Source: Oxytricha trifallax (Eukaryota > Ciliophora > Spirotrichea > Sporadotrichida > Oxytrichidae). From it: a stretch of DNA of 64,000 nt. The first letter of the stretch is position 1. The number at the start of each line of letters is the position of its first letter. Positions 33,085 through 44,821 of this stretch are shown here, piece after piece. The translations under genes were made by a program, and so were the position numbers. The notes under the pieces were generated by a model. It did not search any database. It was given only the letters and a program-made list of their open reading frames with translations, and had not been told where the DNA came from. The stretch is taken from NCBI GenBank assembly GCA_000711775.1, contig ARYC01000416.1, forward strand, positions 1 through 64,000, written 5' to 3'.

Positions 33085-34549
33085 TCATAAAAAATGATTC
33101 ACTTATTAACTGAGAATTGGCCATTATGATTCTTTGTATAAACAAATTCTTAACATTTTCATTTTTGTGTGTTTTTTGATTTACTGTTTTACTATTTTCT
33201 ATAACTATGCTAAAGATGGCACTTTAGAAAAATCAGAACAAATATAGTCTTATATATATATCTTCACTATAATTTTCAAAGTCTTGTCTTTTCTGATTAT
33301 CGATGCCATTTCCCCAAAGTCGTTGGGAGTTTATTCTAAGTTTTTGAATTTTTTCCCTATCTTCATTCTAATCATAATCACAATTAAGGAATAAACATCC
33401 TATCTAGGATCGCTATCTTCCATTTCTTTTAAATCCACATAGTGTTAGTAGTAGGTTAAAGGTATGGCTGCAGCTAAGGATCTCTATTCTAAAAATGAAG
33501 CATTACTATAATTTGTTAAGAAAATTTAGCTCATTTAGCCAAAAGTGATTTTAATATTGTTTGGAGTTAAGAATTTATGTACGATGCCTAGTGAGTGAAG
33601 CTCTTCAACTGCTTCTTTTATCTTTAGTAAATACTTTCTTATTTATTATTAGGAAAGTTTAGTTTCTATTAATTACAATTGATATATCAAAGTTCAGTCT
33701 TTTTATATAAATTGCTTATTCATCAAAGAATACACCCAAATTTAGTCTTAGTAGTTTTGAACTTAAAGTTTAATATGTTGCATAACTTTGAATTGATTCC
33801 ATAAGAATATGGCCAAGTTCTAAATATTATTGAGCTCTTGGAATTCAAGAGTTAATGTCCAACCTTCTATAGAATTAATTTTTGTTTTGTCATTACATAG
33901 AATATTCGCGTCAAGTGAAAGCTCAAGTATCATTGCTATCTCATATTTGACAGACCCAATTAATTGTACTTTGAAAGTTTTCTTTTATCTTTCAATTACT
34001 TCATTAATAAGCATAAAGTTACTGGTCGTGTTAGTTTCAATAATTTGCAAGCTTTAACTTGAGTGTTATGATTCATCACAAAACCAATCCTTCCCTCCCC
34101 TTTAATTTTCATGTTTTCACTTTTTGATTCTTCCTAATCGCTGCTCAAAATACTTTTATTTCTGAATCTTTGATCTGCCTTTATGATTTAATTAAGTATC
34201 TAAAAGTTTTAAAATTATGTAAGCTTACTAATTTTGAATAACCAGCAACCAAAATTTTCTTGTTCATTGTGTTTACTTAAGTGAATAAAAAGTTTTTATT
34301 TTGATGAAAGGTGAGATTTTTCTTTGGTTTTTAAGCAAATGAGGCAAGTATATTTTCCTCAAAGTTTTAGTTAAATAAACTTTCCATTTTCTCACTAATG
34401 TACCAGCATATGCCTCTTAAGCTAAAGGGATGTGTAAACAAATGAAAATAATTAACATTCCATGAGAGTTCTGGGTTTCTTGGCTTTATTCTATGCACGA
34501 GATGATCATCTCTATTGCCACTTAGAATAGTATTATAAGTATTCCTCAT
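33085..34549 (-). pseudogene. Kinase-like accessory protein of element D
   Basis: ATG at 34549 (MRNTYNTILSGNRDDHLVHR) opens about 135 codons without a zinc finger. A kinase fold follows: AVEELHSLGIVHKFLTPNNI at about 33600-33550, where the catalytic HRD-x-K-x-x-N becomes HKFLTPNN; FLTNYSNAS in place of DFG; DPRQDVYSLIVIM for helix F. It ends at TGA 33085 inside the terminal repeat. Position and strand equal the TBE 57 kDa gene. The catalytic Asp and metal-binding Asp are absent, so it is a pseudokinase. Frame changes occur near 34150 and in the middle. Confidence 0.7.
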
Positions 34550-35222
34550 CGCCCCTTTTTATTGGTTTTATAACTTTATTTTAACAAAATTGTGAAGTGT
34601 TGACTTCACATAAATTTGTTATATCGTCTTTATCACTTTAGTTACTTTCATCACTAGATAAAGACAATTAACTTGGTGAATTATTTCTCATATTTGTTTA
34701 TTGTTTACGTTATTATAAAAAGGCTATTAAATAAAAGTAATTAACAAATTTTTGAGGGTCTTAATTTATTTATAAATATAATTAGCTAATTCAAACATTA
34801 ATAATTATGTTTCTGAAAGATTCCTGTTAAGAATCTGAAAGGTTCCTGAAAAGGAGTCGCGATACAAATCTATTATTGAGGAAACTTTCCTGAAAAGATT
34901 TTGAAATTATATGAACATAAATAATTTTATCAAATAATATATTTAATTATGTTTATATATTTTGTTTCCTATTTAATTAATCCCTCCTAGATAACTCAAT
35001 CTTAAAATCTATTAAACTTTAAATTATTTGCTTAACAATTTGTAAAAACTCTTTGAGCTGTTTAATTATGTTCACATTAAAACTTTAAACCAAAATAATT
35101 AATTTATTTATGTCTTTAAAGTTAATATATCCAATTAAATTTATTTTAATTAGAATATCTCTCTTTAATTAATAACTTAACATCAAGCCTTATTAAATAA
35201 TAAGAACATAAATAAAATTCAA

Positions 35223-35976
35223 ATGGAGTCTTCACAAAATATTGTGAACATAAATTCAAGAGTTTTAGACGGGAGTCTAAATGCTAAGCTGGATTGGTAC
35301 AATCACTTAAAATATTCACGTAAATCATCTTTGCTTAACCATGCTAGTGGGATACCATCTGCCCTCATATAAGCGGACTAGCATGAAATTCATAAAAGAT
35401 GTCCTCGCTTCCCTCAAAGAGCTACTTAAATCAGCAGATTTCATTTATGTCAACGTACCAAACTATTCTGAGCTCAGTGTCGCGAACATATTTAAATATG
35501 TAAAGCAAGATCAAGCGCTTAACAGATATTTGGGTATTTACGACGAGGTCTAGGATCTCCCTGACAAGTACTTTTTCTTTAGAGTCCTGGGAACAATCAA
35601 AAATGAATGGTTGACATAAATGGTTATGTCGCAGTAGGCTGCTAGAAATAACGTGCTTGACGAAGAATAAAAAGGAGAGTCGATATAGATTAGCGAGGAA
35701 TTTTTAAGGGAAATGCAATCCGTGCCTCATTCCTCAAGTAAGTAAACATAAATAATTATGTATGTATAGAACGGAAGGGTAAAGCGCTCTCGATGCTCAA
35801 AATGAAGACATTGGAGAGAAAGCAGTAGAAAAAAACGAAAGCGCTATGAGATCTCATACACTGTCGAGATTAATAACAACAATTAAATGCGATAAACCTA
35901 AATGAATATGTTTGCAACAGATGAGAACATTATAATGCGGAGCCCTCCAGCCAAAAGTATGCAAATGAATCAGTGA
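35223..35976 (+). CDS. 22 kDa-like protein of element D
   Basis: ATG at 35223 (MESSQNIVNINSRVLDG). Intron 1 is 35320-35347 (28 nt, GTAAAT...GCTAG). Then LGYHLPSYKRTSMKFIKDVL, YVNVPNYSELSVANIF, LPDKYFFFRVLGTI and ISEEFLREMQ. Intron 2 is 35738-35769 (32 nt, GTAAGT...TATAG), followed by KRKGKALSMLKMKTL. Removing both introns keeps the frame and gives direct alignment with TBE-C's LFLPTMEGTKISF, PNYPEISVTNLY, ISESWLSDLQ and FLMKEQSK. One frame change near 35850 precedes a C-terminus NMFATDENIIMRSPP. Function is unknown for the family. It is convergent with the transposase. Confidence 0.75.
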
Positions 35977-36032
35977 CATATATTAATTATGTTAATTAAA
36001 ATATCAAAAAATTAACCTAACTTTTAATAAAC

Positions 36033-37012
36033 TCATTAATTTTAATTAAGTAAACTTAAGCAGTGTATCTCACTCATTCTAAAATCATCTATTTGAATAG
36101 ACTTAATAGATTTTATTACAGCTTAATGATTTTAATTGTTTGTTAACTTAAACCAATGTTTAATAAGCTATTTCTTATATACCCGTTTGACTCTTGAAAA
36201 AATGTTTTCAATACAGTTGAACTTTGACGAATAAGGAGCATTAAATAAGAGTTACCATCCATTTGCTTCAACATGCTCTTTAAATATTTTGGAGTGGGCT
36301 CTTAGGTTGTCAAGAAATATTGTTAATGGTTGCTATTTGTAGTTAGTATTTAATTCCAGAATTATTTATAAGAGGTCATCAATTTTAATTGACTTTTACA
36401 CAACTCTAAATCCTTCAAGTCCAAATTTAGAACTAATGATAACGACAGCAGCTAATGTTTAAAGTTTTGTACCCTCCTTGAAAAGTGTCTAATTAGTATA
36501 TTTCTGGGCCCAAGTCTTATAAGTAATTGAATGAGCCTTAAATATGGCTTCATCTAAATACACAATATTCTATTTAGCTTTTATGATATTAGTTAGCTAC
36601 TTTTTAACTCTTATTAAATCTATTTTTATTAGTTGTCTTTTATGATCTGTTAAGTTATAGTCAGCCCTAGATTCCTTAAATTTAATCCCATGACTTTTGT
36701 AAATTCTATGCAAAGTAGTTGCTGATAGTTTTTATTCCGGGAACTACCTATGAAAAATAATTGTTCTCTATTTTATTTTTTAGTGAGAGCAACATCTACT
36801 CTTTAAGAGTATCATTGGAAAGTAAGGTAAGTTAATTATTGAGCTGTAAACTAAATTTTATTCCCTTGTAATTTTTTCGAAGTGCTTTTATTTCCCTTTA
36901 TTCTTTGTATTATCGCATATACTTTTTATTCTTGTATTTTTAATATTGAAGAAATTTGTTTTACTGTAGCAAAAACTCGAGAATTTTAATGATACTAATT
37001 ATTGCGAAACAT
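36033..37012 (-). pseudogene. Transposase of element D (Tc1/mariner-type DDE)
   Basis: ATG at 37012 (MFRNNQYHQNSRVFATVKQ). A helix-turn-helix region ISSILKIQEQKVYAIIQRI follows. After two frame changes come the catalytic blocks IVYLDEAIFKAHSITYKTW (36560-36500), TIFLDNLRAHSKIF (36315-36275) and NAPYSSKFNCIENIFSRVK (36240-36190), with the third acid at the IE. The end is MSEIHCLSLLNQNQ at TGA 36033. TBE-C has FIHADEA, FVDNLSVHK and YSPQFNGIEFYW in the same order, so the two are homologous but well separated. About 326 residues, close to the 355 of TBE-C. Confidence 0.8.
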
Positions 37013-37254
37013 TAATAAGCAAATAATTTTTTCAAGCTTCCTATTTTATTTCATTCATCTTCATTTTTATTAAATTTTATTTTTGATTAATTATATCAAC
37101 TTACTTATTTTTCTCAGATTTTTATAAATTAAAATAGAGCAAACTCCAAAAAAAAATGAATTTAAAATTTTGAACTTAAATAAATAATCATATAGATCCC
37201 AAAGATATTATATATAAGTTATCAATAAAGTTTATTTTTTTAATGGGGGTTTTT

Positions 37255-37541
37255 CTTGAGAATATAAATAATTCAAATTTTAGATAGGTGATATTGTAAT
37301 TTAAATTTGTGAATTAATCTAAGAGCTTTTTATTACTAAATTAAATTAATAACAATTTAGATATATACAGTAATTTAATATCATTATAATTTAGAAAATA
37401 TTAAAGAATCAATTGATTTTGAAATTAATCATTATGATTAATTAATTAATTAAAGATTTTGCTTTCAAGAATTAATAGAAAATTCATTGCGCTAGTACTC
37501 TGATGAATAAAAAAATTTACAACTGCACATTATCAAACAGT
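37255..37541. other. AT-rich spacer between elements D and B
   Basis: No gene seen. Confidence 0.6.
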
Positions 37542-37684
37542 CAAAATCTCTTTCAGAAGCTTGATTGAGTTTTTGATTGATAAAAGATAGCAATAAACGC
37601 ATACTTTATTAGGGTTTATGTCGGGGATTAGGGTTTAAATATTTGTAATTTACGTGAGTATATGAAGCGAGTTATTTAAATATT

Positions 37685-39125
37685 TCACACATACATAAGC
37701 ATAGTATCATGTGGGAGTTCTCTGAACTTTATTTTTCTAAAGTGTTGTTTATTTGTCTCGATTTTAGCTTGACTTTCCATGCTTGGCTTGATGATAGTTG
37801 AGTAAGCAAGGTCTCTTAGGCCTCTTTTATCTTTTACTTTTCTAAATATTATTTGACTCTTAGCTTTGAATCTCTCTCACTCCTGCAACTTAAGTAATCG
37901 TTTCTTGGTATGTCACTCTCTGTAATTATTGCTGATAGTGCCCATACATCCCAGGCATTGTTCTCGTCTCTCATATCTTCTCTCTCTGGGAAATACCCTT
38001 GATTGCCTTATAAATTTCCTAAAGCAAAGGTTTGCACTCTCTGTGCTCTGCTGAAATCAATAATGTATACTTTCAAAAATTTAAAGTCAAACATTATGCT
38101 TTCTGGCTTTAAGTCTCTGTGGAGATACCCAATTTTGTGTAACTCTTCTATTCCTTCTATCATCTGCTATATTTATCTAGCCAATTTATCTTTGCCCCTT
38201 ATTGTCAGATAAGAATTCTCTGTAAGTAATTTCAAGGAGAGGAAGTCTAAAAGCAACGTGGTCTCTTCCAAGCAAAATGGCATCAAGCTAAATTATAAGC
38301 CTACACTCTTTAAACCTTGCTTATTAAAGAGCGTAATACGCATTTGATAATTCCATCTAGAACCTGTCATCAGCAAGTTTGTAATTGAATGGATAATTTT
38401 GTAGGCATATTACTCATTCGTGATGACTCTCTTCTCTATTTTATCCTCAAGAGTGAAGTAGCTTAAAGGCAAGAATTTATCTCAACAATTTTCAAGATTG
38501 GTATCTTCATAGCCTCAATTTTTACCATGATTTTATTGATCTCTGAAACTAGAAAGCTCATAACTGCTTTCTTCATTTTGACTTACTTTAAGACCTCACT
38601 TCTTATAAGACTCGACTGAGTTTCTTGATTTTCTTTTTTTAGAGGAGCCTTTTATCTGTCTCTTTATGAAAAAACACAAAGTTTTTATTGTGCTTTTTCT
38701 TTAAATGCACTTTAAGGTCTCTTTTATGAGAGTAAAGCTTCTCACAGATCTCACAAATTAACTTTCAATCCTTCTTATGATGCTTGAGATAAAACCGAAG
38801 AATGTCATTGTGTATATCTTTTAAGTACCTCTTGTACTTATAGAGGAAATTTTTATTACAGTCTTTGCAAGAATTCTTTACTTTAACAGGTAATATTTAA
38901 ATATCAATGGTGGGTTATTTGACTTCTTCAACTGCTTGCTTTTTTTCTTTGAGAATTTATTTTTGACTTATGATTGAAATCTCAAAGGTTGATGAGTCAA
39001 AGTTATCATGTGTAGGCTCCAACCGAGTACAATCACCTCTTGTCTCTTAATTTTTGGGTTGCTAGAATGATAATATTATTGGCTTGTTCCAAGTGATGCC
39101 GCTCTTTTTAAGAGGTTAGCGCAAA
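37685..39125 (-). pseudogene. TBE 57 kDa protein (zinc finger plus kinase), copy B
   Basis: Two C2H2 fingers are visible: CKDCNKNFLYKYKRYLKDIH near 38860-38800 and CEICEKLYSHKRDLKVHLKK near 38750-38700, in one frame but separated by an in-frame TGA. The kinase has HKIGYLHRDLKPESIM near 38115, an IIDFSRAQR magnesium-loop equivalent (DFS), NQGYFPERED and WDVWALSAIITESDIP near 37950. The end is KIKFRELPHDTMLMYV at TGA 37685. Catalytic HRD-x-K is intact here. The start codon of the family (M-S/A-A-N) is mutated; the ALANL-equivalent region is near 39120. Several frame changes. Confidence 0.85.
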
Positions 39126-39684
39126 TTTTAGTTTACAGATAGATTATATTATAATAAAGATAAAATCCAGCCAGGTTTACTATAATAATAGATAAAAAGA
39201 CGCTTTGATAAATTATTTGCGGAGAGATAAGAAAAATAAAGTGTCATAAAATATTGTATTTTAACATATTTTATGAGAATATTTTACATTTTAGTAAATT
39301 AAAATGCCCCTAAAGAAGTTTTGTTTATCTATGAGGTTCTCAAATTCAGTTTTAACCTAATTTAGAGGTAAATTTATTAAGCATTTTTAAATTCAATATC
39401 CTTCTAATTAATTTTAATCTTAAAATTTAACTCCTAATAAAGTTCAAAATTAAAATGGAGGTCCTCCTAAAATAATTAAAAATTATTAGGAGCATGTTAA
39501 TGCAGAAAGTTTGATAAAAATGGAAATCAATCCATGAAACTAGGAGCTAGTTTTTTAATGCTTATCCGCATCTATATTTCAGGCTTATCTCCAGTAAGTC
39601 CTCCCTATTAGTAGTATGATTTTAATAAACTTAGAATGGATATCCATATTAGTAAATTGCATTAACATTTCTAGAAAGAGCAAG

Positions 39685-40476
39685 ATGGAATCTATGAATG
39701 ATGCAATGAATCGAATTCAATCTAAAAAAATAATAGGAAAATTTCGAAGTAAATAAGACTTTTACAGATACTTGGTTTAGCAAGGTAAGCATTTACCTTC
39801 AACTAACTTATTAACCATAATTTAATTGTTCTTACCAACCCAGGATGAACTAAAATTTCATTTCTAAAAGCCTTAATTAGTGAAGATAAAAAATTTTTTT
39901 AAGACAAATGAAATCAAGATGATTTAGATACTTAACTACCCAGGGATATCAGTGACAAATCTCTGTGATGATTCAATGAGTGATCTAGATGTTGCTCTCT
40001 ACCTACCGTCAAAGCTACAACTATCTAATTAGTTACCAGAAAGAAATTTATTCTTTTGCGTTCTTGGAACTCTGAAACCGGAGTACTTAAATTGAGTAAT
40101 TTTAGGGAGCTTACAAGAAACGATAGAGCGATTCTCCTGAAGAAAAAGAGAAACAAGGAATTAAAATTAGCCAGAAGTGGCTTAAGTAACTGCAGAAGCA
40201 CCTTTTTATCTCAAGTAGGCATAGACTTATACCTTTTATAGAAAAACTTGTTACTACATTATATTTTATGAAAGAGCGCAGCAAATTAAATAGAGAAAGA
40301 AAGTCTCAATTAAAACATGAATTAAGTAAAAGTCTCTTCAAAGATGTTTAAAAACCAGTGAGATGAATATCGATTCAGGAGCTGGTTCTAAGAGAAAAAA
40401 CATGGGACCAAGCAAGCCGTAAGAGGAAGAAAAGAAAGAGAAGCCAAAACCATTTAAAAGCTCCTTTGATAAGTGA
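39685..40476 (+). pseudogene. TBE 22 kDa protein, copy B
   Basis: ATG at 39685 (MESMNDAMNRIQSKKIIG). FRSKQDFYRYLVQQ precedes intron 1, 39785-39820. Its acceptor reads AA instead of AG, so splicing there would fail. Then QLFLPT, and with shifts the PNYPGISVTNLC and FFCVLGTL regions. Intron 2 is 40215-40241 (27 nt, GTAGGC...TTATAG) at the family position. The C-terminus has NIDSGAGSKRKNMGPSK and EEEKKEKPKPFKSSFDK at TGA 40474. At least three frame changes. Confidence 0.8.
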
Positions 40477-40483
40477 ACTTATC

Positions 40484-41512
40484 CATTCGTTTAAATCTAA
40501 TACTTATTTATAACAAAAAATCTCCTTCTCTCGCACAAATCTTAGCTTCCTCATCGCTGACTCTCTTAACAGCACTCTTAATAAAAGTCTACTGTGTCTA
40601 TCTTTAATTAACATATTAAGTGGTATAGTATAAGTTTCTTGCAGTGGCCTTTCAATAGAACCCAATACAACTCAATTTCATTAAATTGTGGGCTGTAAGG
40701 AACGTTAAATACAGGTGTCATGTTAACCTTTCATTTTCTTCCTAGAGTCTTTAGTTCTGTGTACTGATAAGTTAGCTACAAACATAATAATTTCTTAGTC
40801 AGCATACTTATCTTTGAGTTGCTGTAAGAATTTTATGTATTGATCGGCCTTAATTGAGCTAGGATGAATAACATACATCTTTAACCCATTATTTTCACTT
40901 ATTACTTCAAGAATAGTCTGAGTTTGAATCTTAGCTTTTTAATCATAAACTTCGATGTTGCTGTACCTCTAATACCAAGACTTCGATATAAAGGTATTGA
41001 AAGTGAATACAGCTTCATCAGCGTGGATGAACTTGATACCATGCTCTTAAGCTCTCTGCATTTAATAAAATATATAATTTAAATTATTCTTATAAAATGG
41101 AACAGTATAGTCTATAAATCTCTTAATGCGATTGACTGTCTTGTAAGATATATCATTCTTTTTATGAATGTTGACTATAGATTAAGCAGAGTTTTGAAGC
41201 TCTGGAAATTTGGGATGAAACATCACAGCCCTAATGGTAAGAGAGAAATTAGCCAATTACTTCAAAGTCTTATCATTAACAAGATAATCAATATGTATGC
41301 TGCTTAAATTTCAATGATCATTTTGGCTTAGAATTAAGCTGCTTCCTCTTTAAATTTAATGCTAATAGACAGTGAACAGTAGCAGCAGATTTGTGGAGCA
41401 GTCTTGCTTTAAATTAAGAATTAAGAATAGGATTGAGTTAGTTATAATACTCATCACATCCATAACGCAACTTAAACATCTTACCGTCATTAACTGACCC
41501 CAAACCCTTCAT
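40484..41512 (-). pseudogene. TBE 42 kDa transposase, copy B
   Basis: ATG at 41512 (MKGLGSVNDGKMFKLRYG). It contains HKSAATVHCLLALNLKRKQL, then FSLTIRAVMFHPKFPELQ, KFIHADEAVFTFNTF (first acids), SENNGLKMYVIHPSSIK and IMFVANLSVHRTKDS, where the second catalytic Asp is Ala (VAN for VDN). It is then shifted through the YSPQFNGIE equivalent. At least three frame changes plus the lost Asp make it inactive. Confidence 0.85.
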
Positions 41513-41652
41513 TTACACGCTTAAATTACTTGTATTTAAACTATAAACCCCTACATAAACCTTGATATAGGACCCTGGTAGACTTTGCGTTTATTGCTCG
41601 ATTTTATCAATCAAAAACTCAATCAAACTACTGAAGGGGTTTCGGGATTTTA

Positions 41653-41840
41653 AATCTTAATGGCTAAGTTAGAGAATCATCTATATCTTATTTATATTCC
41701 CAGATTTATATGGCATCATTTTTATCTCAAAATTATAAGGATTATACTAAAGAATTGTAATCATCTTGACCCCAAGCTTTAAACTAAAATAACTAAGTTA
41801 ACAATTTATTAAATTCTAATTTTTGAGAAGATTCAGCCAT
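41653..41840 (-). pseudogene. Start of an unrecognised gene, cut by TBE-B
   Basis: ATG at 41840 gives MAESSQKLEFNKLLTQLFQF and KAWGQDDYNSLVQSL. Then a shifted frame reads DKNDAIQIWEYKQDIDDSL up to the TBE-B end. This looks like the N-terminus of a host gene. No convincing continuation was found on the far side of TBE-B (left of 37541). Confidence 0.4.
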
Positions 41841-41849
41841 TTTGATTTT

Positions 41850-42691
41850 ATTTTTTTCAGTTTATTTGATACTATAAGAATTAAATTAAATTTTAATGAT
41901 TTCTTCTATTGAAAAATTTTAATATGAAATTAATTAAATATATTTTGTAGTTTTTGTATTTTCCTATAAACCGCCATTACCAGCAATGACAACTTGTACT
42001 ATATATTTAATGTAAATTTATAAGGAACTTTTAAAAAGGACTTTTAATAGTATATATCTTTAAGTTTAGGACATATATGCACAAACTTCATCTGAGTTAT
42101 TTCATTGAATTATCCTCTAGCTAGGCAATTATCAATCATTTGTGATCTGAATTATATCGGAATTTTTGAATAAAATTGTTGGACAAGATATGAAATAAAT
42201 CATAAAATGAAGAATCATCTATTTACATTCAAAATGAACCATAGAGAAAGACATCATTTAAAATTAACATGAGCTGCAACTGATTAAATATTAAGACCAT
42301 AATTTGGTCTTATACAGTCCTAATCCAGCGTAATCCTTATGTCAGTATTACTTTAAGAAAATGAAAAAAAATATGTCTATTTAACATTTTTAATTAAAAT
42401 GCTTTTCTTATTTCTTGTATCATTCATTATATAGCTTAGTACCGTTAACTCACGTGTCATCTATACTTTATTATCATATTAAGCTATATTAATATCTCAA
42501 TTTATAATATATATAATTTGTTTTAATGAGACATTAATAAAACAGCTAATTATAAAATCTCACTATAAATAAAGTGATAATTTAAGCATCAGAGAGTCTG
42601 ATATCAATATGATTTAAACTGTTGAGAATTATGTTTGTTCTTATTTTAAAGTCTATTAGCTATATAAAATAAATGTGAATTTTTCTTCTTC
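41850..42691. other. AT-rich spacer between TBE-B and TBE-C
   Basis: No supported gene. Confidence 0.5.
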
Positions 42692-42805
42692 AATCAAAAC
42701 CCCTTAATAAGGTTTATAAATGCTTTGATTTGTAGGGAATTTGTTAGGGGTTGGGGTTATTAATAGGTTTTAATGTGAAATTTATAGTAAATATATTTAA
42801 TTTTA

Positions 42806-44085
42806 TCACTCAAAATGCACTTTTGGATCATGTGGGAGAGGACTGAAGTTAATCTTACTTAACCACAACTCTATCTACTCTATTGATATTTCTGATCTTG
42901 AGTTTGGTTTTATTATTATTGACTCTGCCATTTGCTTCATTGATTGAGATACTCTTGTTTTGTCAATAAATTGCTTTATTCTTTGCCTTGCATTCTTCTC
43001 ACATCTTGTAGAATTGTAATCGTTGCGAGGCATATCACACTCTATTATTATTGCTGCTAAAGCCCACACATCCCACTGTTAGTCTCCATCTCTCCAGTCT
43101 TCCCTTTCTGGATAATATCCTGGAGTTCCCATTACACTTCCAAGCCTTGAAAACTTCCACTCTTAAGGCTCTGTTGAAATCAATAATTGTTAGTTTTACT
43201 GGTGAAAAGTTCAACATTATATTCTCAGGCTTGAGATCTCTGTGAACAAAGCCTAATTTATGAAGCTCTTTGATACCTTGTATAGCTTAGGTTGATATAA
43301 ATGCAAGCTATCTATGATTTCTTTGATCAGTTATGAAATCTCTGAGTGTCATTTCAAAGAATGGTAGTCTGAAAGCTACATGATCTTTGGCTAGGAGAAC
43401 AGCATCTAGCTTTATTAAGTATTTGCACTCTTTAAACTTAGACTGAGTTGAGTACTTAATACTCATTAGTAAACTCCATTTAATATTTATCATCACTAAG
43501 GAGATAGTTGAAAGGATATACCTTGTAAGCATACTGATGATCCTTAATAACTTTCTTGTCATAGGAGTCCTCTAGAATTAGGTAGCTTTAGAGAAAAGTA
43601 TCTAAATCAATCTATGCAAGTACTGGAATTTTCTTGTATTATATTTTAATCATGATTTTAGTGACCTCTGATGCTAATAGGTTGCGTGCAATCCTCACAT
43701 ACTCTGATTCGCTTGCTTGTTAAAGCTCAGCAACTTATAGAGGCTCCCTTGCTTTTCTTTTGTTGAGCAACTTCAGTTGAGTGTCTTAATCTTCAACTTC
43801 TATTTCTTTCTTGTGGGCTTTTAAAAGATGCTTCTTTAAGTCTCTTGTGTGAGAGTACTGTTTATGGCACTCAAAGCAATCATACTTTCCATCAACTTTG
43901 TCGTGCTTTAAGTATATAGTTGGCTTGGCTTCTCTATGCTCTTTCATATGCCTATGCCAACTAGATTTATGAGCGAATTCTCTCTCACACTACTCACAAA
44001 AGTATACTTCTACTTCCTCTGCTTACATTGAAATTTCATTTCTAACTTTATCCTCCTCTCTGTCTCCCACACACTTGTTTGCCAT
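42806..44085 (-). pseudogene. TBE 57 kDa protein (zinc finger plus kinase), copy C
   Basis: ATG at 44085 (MANKCVGDREED); an upstream ATG at 44256 (MSANIFKK) may be the original start. Finger 1: CEQCEREFAHKSSWHRHMKE (44005-43950). Finger 2: CFECHKQYSHTRDLKKHLLK (43890-43830). The kinase has VYPFNYLLSDD, MTLRDFITDQ, ELHKLGFVHRDLKPENIM (43280-43220, intact HRD and Lys/Asn), LTIIDFNRALR (DFN for DFG), GTPGYYPERED and WDVWALAAIIIECDMP (43070-43010). It ends LPHDPKVHFE at TGA 42806. Frame changes occur near 43440 and 43165. TBE genes act together in germline DNA elimination; the specific role of this product is unknown. Confidence 0.9.
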
Positions 44086-44446
44086 TTATTTTCTATTATT
44101 AATTTCTATTTTAATAACAGAGACCTCAGTGATAGCTCTGGTAGTTCCTTATGAGAGTTCATCTCACAGCTATCACACTTTTTATTGACGCCAAAGGTAA
44201 GTCTCATTTGGTTTGATGGAAGTGTTGTTGTTTTTTTTAAAAATGTTAGCGCTCATATTTAAATTTGAATTTAAAATTATAAAACTGCCTCTATAACTGA
44301 GAGCTTATATGAGAGCTTTGCAAGCCTACAAGTTTCAAGGGAAGTTCTTAGAGTATGAGAGAAGAATTATGAGTGTTAAGAGACGATCCAGTTCTACATA
44401 TGGGTGAGGAAGTAACCATTTTTACTTTCAATAATAAGTTGATTAT

Positions 44447-44620
44447 AGTACGTACCGATTTAGGAGGTGCACCTAATTAAGTACGTACTGCTTTAGGAGG
44501 TATTTTGTGATTTTATGATTAAAATTAGGGTGCTCCTAATTAAGTACTAGCTTTAATTAATGCTCCTAATTAAGTACTAGCATTTTAGGAGCTGCTCCTA
44601 ATTAAGTACGTACCAATTTA
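44447..44620. promoter_or_regulatory. Repeat array between divergent TBE-C genes
   Basis: The unit CTCCTAATTAAGTAC(GTAC) occurs four to five times, in both orientations (TAGTACGTACC... at the left edge, CTAATTAAGTACGTACC at the right), with TTTAGGAG between. GTACGTAC is self-complementary. The position between divergent start codons suggests a two-way promoter or a binding array for the element's own zinc-finger protein; the function is inferred. Confidence 0.6.
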
Positions 44621-44821
44621 AATTAAAAAATATGGAACTATAACAGTAGAAATTGATATCAATCTCTCAAGTTTGAAACCAGTTCTCAAAACCTTCTCCA
44701 TATCCTTCTTAGAGGTTGACCTCCTATAGGATGCACATATTTAATAGTAAGTTTTACAGAGGTATATAATTGAAATCAATAAACTTAAATTTGAATATCA
44801 TTTCTTAGATCTGTAAACAAG

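Larger units (their letters stand above)
33074..37254. mobile_element. Divergent TBE-type transposon D
   Basis: The left end is AAAACCCCTATTCATAAAA (33074). The right end, read inward, is AAAAACCCCCATTAAAAAA (complement of 37236-37254). Further in, CACTTATTAAC and ACTTTATTGATAAC correspond. Length is about 4.2 kb. Gene order is pseudokinase(-), 22 kDa-like(+), transposase(-), exactly the TBE plan, but the proteins are only distantly similar to TBE-A/B/C. The 22 kDa-like gene shares both introns. All three genes are readable with few frame changes, so it is fairly well preserved. It lies 290 bp left of TBE-B. Confidence 0.8.
37542..41652. mobile_element. TBE transposon B
   Basis: About 4.1 kb with roughly 80 bp inverted repeats. 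The left end is CAAAATCTCTTTCAGAAG, and the right end, inward, is AAAATCCCGAAACCCCTTCAG. Both continue TTGATTGAGTTTTTGATTGA and CAATAAACGCA. AGT precedes the left end. Gene order is the canonical 57 kDa(-), 22 kDa(+), transposase(-). Its terminal repeats differ clearly from A and C, so it belongs to another TBE subfamily. It interrupts a reverse-strand gene at 41653-41840. Confidence 0.9.

Noticed and set aside
38003-38212. Forward open frame opposite the TBE-B kinase
   Set aside because: Shadow of the reverse-strand 57 kDa gene.
43051-43245. Forward open frame opposite the TBE-C kinase
   Set aside because: Shadow of the reverse-strand kinase gene, whose HRDLKPEN motif is unambiguous.
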